NCBI GenBank assembly: GCA_029204225.1 | Contig: CM055092.1 | Location: forward strand, 39,009,800 to 39,073,799 | Length of the DNA: 64,000 nt | Direction of reading: 5' to 3' | Origin: Diphasiastrum complanatum | Taxonomy: Eukaryota; Streptophyta; Lycopodiopsida; Lycopodiales; Lycopodiaceae | Shown: piece by piece, positions 59,620 to 64,000 of the stretch | How positions within the stretch are numbered: the first letter of the stretch is position 1 | Layout: each line of letters begins with the position of its first letter | Made by a program: the position numbers and the translations under genes | The notes under the pieces: model-generated | The model's database searches: none | Told to the model about the DNA's origin: nothing | The model's input: the letters and a program-made list of their open reading frames with translations, nothing else

Positions 59620-62460
59620 GTTTCCCTATACATTAATTCTCTCTTTATCTAGTTACTAAACACCATAATTGGATGAATTTCCCTCACTCAAGCTAATAGT
59701 TCACTACAAAAGGGTACTAAGCAAACAAAATTCACTCTACACTCAAAATGTTCTATATATTGGTTGTACAAAAAGATTAATTTGATATTGATACAATTGT
59801 ATCTAGTTTACGTGATTTGAAGACTAGATGTGACACACAAATTTTGCATTGAAAGTCCATAGTCATTTTAGAATTGCCCAAGAATGCAATCAATTAAATT
59901 TTAATGAACACTATATAAACATGCACAAAAGAAGTAAATGGTAATCTATAGTGCTTGGAATTGTATTCTTTGAAAAGCTTATGTTGCAACTTAACAATTT
60001 AATACTCATTAGTCAAATTTCTTTTTCAATTATCCTTTAGCATTAAATTTAACAATTTCCTTCTATATATGATTTATTATGACATATCTATATGCATTCT
60101 CTTGAAAAACCTTTAGCAAATAGATGTTCATGTTTGTAAGCCCATTTTCAACATGAAACTAGCTTAAGGTATTATTTTCTTTGTATTAGATCTACAAACC
60201 GTATATAGCATAATGTTTATAGAATGTTTTAATTGATATTTATCAAAAATAGCTGTTTTTAGATTGAAAAGTTGACAACTTCAATAAGTTATTTTGAATT
60301 GGTGTAACTATGTACAAAACTACATTTTTACTTTTAACTTCATCTTACATCACTTATTGGACGTCATTTGTCAGGTGTTGCTCATCAAAAACTATTGAGC
60401 ACACATTGTGCATCAAGGGAAATAAGCTATGAAACATCAATTGTTGTTTACAAATGGATTTGTGTGTCCAACTATTGGAACTTGTTGAAGGCTACACAAA
60501 GGAGCATTCAAAATAAATTGCCTACAAAGAAGTGCCTCTAGACAAGTATGTATTCTTATTTTCAACATGAAATGTCCATGTATATTGTAGATATATTTTT
60601 AATATCTAGAGCATAATATTCAATTGTCATATTGTGCATAAAACTACCACTTAATTTTTTCTGTGGCATGTCTTCTATCTCCTTGCTGTCATTCTTCTTC
60701 TTTCAAATTTAGTTCTCTAATCACAAGGATTTCAAATTCAAGTAATTACGTAAATATCAAAATCTCATAGAAAAAGAAAAGTCATAGTCAATATTAAGAT
60801 ATAAATGTACTTAAAACTCTGAAGAACTTTGGCAATTTTTGTTTGAAATTTTTTTGGGATTTAATAGTCGTTAATATTAATTAACGTTTGTTAACGATGA
60901 GTTATTAATGTAAAATTTTCAAATAAATACATATATTCAAATTGAAATCAGGGTCCCTAAAGGTCTTCATTTCTAGAAGACATCATTGCTAACAAACTTT
61001 CTTTTTTACATATAGATTTATAACACCTACATTAACTACTTTCATTGACTCAACCAATTCTTCTTATTTACTTTATCCCAACTAAACTGCACTCATATCA
61101 ATGCAACTCAGTGAAATAAAAAAAAAATTATTGCCTTCTTTAAATTTTGTGGCTAGAAATTATGAAGCCATGGAGCACATAGATATTCACAACCATCATT
61201 TCTCTAGTTCTCTTCCAAAAGTAGATATTATGATCCAAATTGTGTTGGTTGAATATAAAATCTAGAAGTACTTGTTATTTTTTCATTCCAAGCTCCTGAT
61301 ACATTTCTAAGCCAATTCAGCACCTTTTGTAAGTTGAAAAGTAGTGTAAAATTCTATCAAAAACATTTTAGCTATATCATGAAGACCTCTTCTCACAGTT
61401 GTCCATTCAACAAGGTTGTTTGCAAATTCATATGGTACATCTCCCTATCACATGTAGATGACAAGGCCCATACTACTTGTATTTAGTTCATCTAAGTAAA
61501 TGTTTCTTTAGAGTCTCGTCCTTAAACTATAGATCCATTTTCAAAAAGTTGAGCTTTAACGAAGTACATTGTGAAATGTTAACCAAAATTGATGATGTCT
61601 ATGATGCTTTAAGGGGTTTTGTTCAATGCTTGCTATGTTTGCAACATACTTATGTAATTCAGGTTTGGTCCTATCATTAATTCACAACTTGTATTAGAGT
61701 TGTAAGATGAATTAATTATTGCAATAGGAGCGCATCCACATCTTGCCATATTGTAAAACATTGATGACAATGCTACTAGTTTTTTAGGGTGTAGCATAGT
61801 ATAACAAATGGTGTTATCAATTTTTTGACAAATTCTTTACTCATATGGTGACAAATATGGAGCTAATAGCTTTGCTATTATGAGAAACACATGTAACCAA
61901 ATTTTCTCGATGCTTGAATGTGATCAAGCACTAGCCATTTATAGTGGGTATAACTATTAAAAACAAAAATTGCACCTAAAGTAAATGGATCATGACCAAG
62001 GCACAACTAAATTACCGGTTGGATTTATCTCCTCTACTCTCCTAAATCCTATTTTAATCTGCCTCCATTCATGCTGCATTTTTACTCATGTTGTCGCACA
62101 GTCTGCATATTTACATGTAAAATAAGATAGGCGAAAAACTCGACTGTCTCCATAAATACAAGTAATTTTCCATAGGCGAAAAAGGCAAAAAATGCCACAC
62201 TGTGTTTTTCCACGTGATTTGTGACAGGGGAAAAGACGACACTGCCTTACAAAATGACAAAGGTGCCCTGGGAAAAGCGAAGGCACCCTGTAAATCAAGT
62301 CCGAAGGCATTTGTCAGAGTGTCGCATTTTTTGTCTTCACCAACATTCGTTTTAGCAAAGGTTGATGTCGCGGCCTTTTCACGCTCATCCCATGCAATTG
62401 TGCTAACAGATTTGACAACGACAGTAGCCACCCACTATCTCCTACAAACAACACATCCAC
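59620..62460. other. Long AT-rich gene-free stretch
   Basis: No coding region recognised on either strand. Short open frames at 61477-61680 and 62111-62431 have no known motif. Confidence 0.5.
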
Positions 62461-62469
62461 TTTGTACTT

Positions 62470-63229
62470 TCTTCATCTACACACTTGTAAAATTGTGTAT
62501 ATATATATTGAATACCATTTGCATATTCAGCGTGTGTGATAATAATAGCATCAGAAGCTTATCAGAGATAGACGAAGTAGATGCCTTGCGCATTGATTCT
62601 TTTGTATTGTCAGTAACAGATTCATTCCTTTTACAGATTGAACTAGCTTCGTAGAGCACGCGGTTTCATTTGCTATTGTCTTGTGCTCCACAACATTATT
62701 GACATGTATATTTTGCTATACTTAATCTGATAACAGCTCTGTCTCGTTCTGCATTTAAATTTGTGTCAATATTGCTATGCTTTTCTACATTCTGTTTGAC
62801 TCTCTTATTGCTCAATCTGGTAATCTATTCTTAGTGAATTATTATTAGTCTAGTTGTTCGCGACTAATATTTAGTCTTGCCTATCGCGACTAATTCTCGA
62901 CTTATTATCAGTTGAGCTTAGTCTAGCTCTTCGCGAATCATTTGCGACTAATAATTTGTCTAGCTATTCGCGACAAATTATCCTTTTGATGTTTTGTTGC
63001 TTAATGTTTGGCTACGTAATTAGATCGACCGTGATTTCTATCACTAATGTTCTGTTTATTTCTGATAGGCGTAGTCATGCTTAGGGAAAGAGTAATATAG
63101 CTCATTCCGTTGCGCATGAACACTTTCCGTTCAAGTTTGTTTCTCGTTAGAGTTTCGAATTCACTTCTTTTCATGTTTGTTTTCTTTTCGAGCTATTTTT
63201 GTTTCTCACACCCTCCGACTTTCCCAACA
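62470..63229 (+). repeat. Putative 5' LTR of Copia-4
   Basis: Upstream of the PBS and with a TATA box TATATATATATTG at about 62497-62509. It contains several CGCGACTAAT or TTCGCGA motifs between 62857 and 62975. The left edge is unknown because the 3' LTR lies outside the window. Confidence 0.6.
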
Positions 63230-63242
63230 TGCTATCAGAGCC
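63230..63242 (+). other. Primer binding site of Copia-4 (variant)
   Basis: TGCTATCAGAGCC differs from the usual TGGTATCAGAGCC at one base. It lies 133 bp before the gag start. Confidence 0.75.
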
Positions 63243-63374
63243 ATTTTCGTAGCCTGATAAGCTTCCACAATACAAGACTCTACCAGCTGATAGAGTAATT
63301 GTCTTCTTGTTTTGTACCAGATTTTCATACTTAAGTCACTGATAGTTTTCCTATCACTTAGACTAATTTTTCAC

Positions 63375-64000
63375 ATGGATCCCCAAGGGAAAGCCAGTCT
63401 TATCATGGAAAAGCTTGATGGAGCCAATTACCATCTGTGGAAATTTAAGATGAAAATTGTACTAATGGCTAAAGAATTGTATGACGTTGTTGCAGGTGCA
63501 AAAGGGAAACCCGAAGCAGACGACGCAACAATTGTTAGATGGAATCTGAAGGATGGAAAGGCTTTTACGCTGATCATTCTCAACATTATGGATACCCAGA
63601 TTGGCCATGTATCCAAGGCCCAGACATCGAAAGAAGTCTGGGAGATCTTGAGCACACTATACGAGTACGAGATATAGCTTCCAAGCTACATCTCAGAAAG
63701 AAATTTTACTCCCTCAAGATGGCGAATGGTGATTCCCTACAGAATCACATCAATCAATTCAAGAACCTGCTAAGGCAAATGGCTGCTGTCGGATCTGTCA
63801 TAGACGATCAAAACACAGTGATGCAACTTCTTACAAGCTTGCCAAGCTCATACGACAACTGGGTGATGATCAGCACGACACCTCTAGAACTAACTCTTTT
63901 GAGAGTCATTACTATGTTGTTGTAGGAAGACACGCGGAGGAATGAAGCCTCAAGTTCCTCAATTGATTCTCACACTTTATACACCAACAAGATCATGATT
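63375..64000 (+). pseudogene. Copia-4 GAG, frameshifted, runs off the window
   Basis: MDPQGKASLIMEKLDGANYH opens a gag of the UBN2 type (YHLWKFKMKIVLMAKELYDVV, WNLKDGKAFTLIILNIMDTQ, SKEVWEILSTLYE). The first frame stops at 63675-63677, and the continuation (RDIASKLHLRKKFYSLKM, LLRQMAAVGSVIDDQ, LLTSLPSSYDNWVMIS) reads in another frame up to a stop at 63923-63925. After that a DTRRNEASSS tail continues to the end of the window. The rest of the element lies beyond 64000. Confidence 0.85.

Noticed and set aside
62111-62431. 106-codon minus-strand frame opening MATVVVKSVS
   Set aside because: The opposite strand is also open, the region lies in the presumed LTR flank of Copia-4, and no motif was recognised.

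Overview
The window looks like a gene-poor stretch of a land-plant nuclear genome. Three spliced plant-type ARF GTPase genes with GT-AG introns sit in a sea of Ty1/copia and Ty3/gypsy remnants primed by initiator-Met tRNA. There are also an L1-type LINE, long (TC)n arrays and a degenerate array of the plant telomere heptamer TTTAGGG. The low gene density and the abundance of (TC)n would fit a large-genome plant, possibly a fern or other seed-free plant, but that placement is a guess. No bacterial, organellar, CRISPR or tRNA feature was recognised.

Layout. 0-3.3 kb: decayed minus-strand genes, a DNA-methylase-like pseudogene (1758-3270) followed by a fragment of a DUF7869-like transposase-type protein (640-965). 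3.5-9.7 kb: a nearly complete copia element (Copia-1) with two LTRs, PBS, polypurine tract and near-perfect target duplication. 9.7-14.1 kb: fragments of two further copia elements and a minus-strand gypsy gag-protease. 14.1-20.6 kb: non-coding, rich in small tandem and dispersed repeats. 20.8-21.8 kb: ARF-A (minus). 24.7-30.4 kb: Copia-2, split by a minus-strand copia deletion derivative with its own LTR pair. 30.4-33 kb: gypsy leader/PBS remnant, a long (TC)n array and copia scraps. 35.3-36.3 kb: ARF-B (plus). 38.1-41.2 kb: chimeric gypsy pol. 42.2-44 kb: a longer DUF7869-like pseudogene. 45.2-45.5 kb: a coiled-coil pseudogene. 46.0-46.9 kb: ARF-C (plus). 48.9-50.1 kb: L1-type LINE. 50.9-54.2 kb: a gag-only non-autonomous copia element (Copia-3) with a perfect CATAC duplication. 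54.4-55.0 kb: interstitial telomere-like array. 55.5-56.3 kb: copia gag fragment between direct repeats. 57.7-59.6 kb: (TC)n arrays and a possible unknown exon. 62.5 kb to the end: LTR, PBS and gag of Copia-4, which runs off the window.

The three ARF genes are the only sequences that read as intact protein genes. They share intron positions and phases (exons 88, 173 and 288 or 291 bp), the unusual NKHD and CCAVT motifs and the 5' leader. ARF-A and ARF-C also share an upstream block at matching distance from the ATG. They are therefore dispersed paralogues that were duplicated with their promoters. ARF-C has lost the catalytic switch-II glutamine (DVGGQ to DVGGK). The transposon proteins are all interrupted by frameshifts, stops or large deletions, so no autonomous element is present in full working form.
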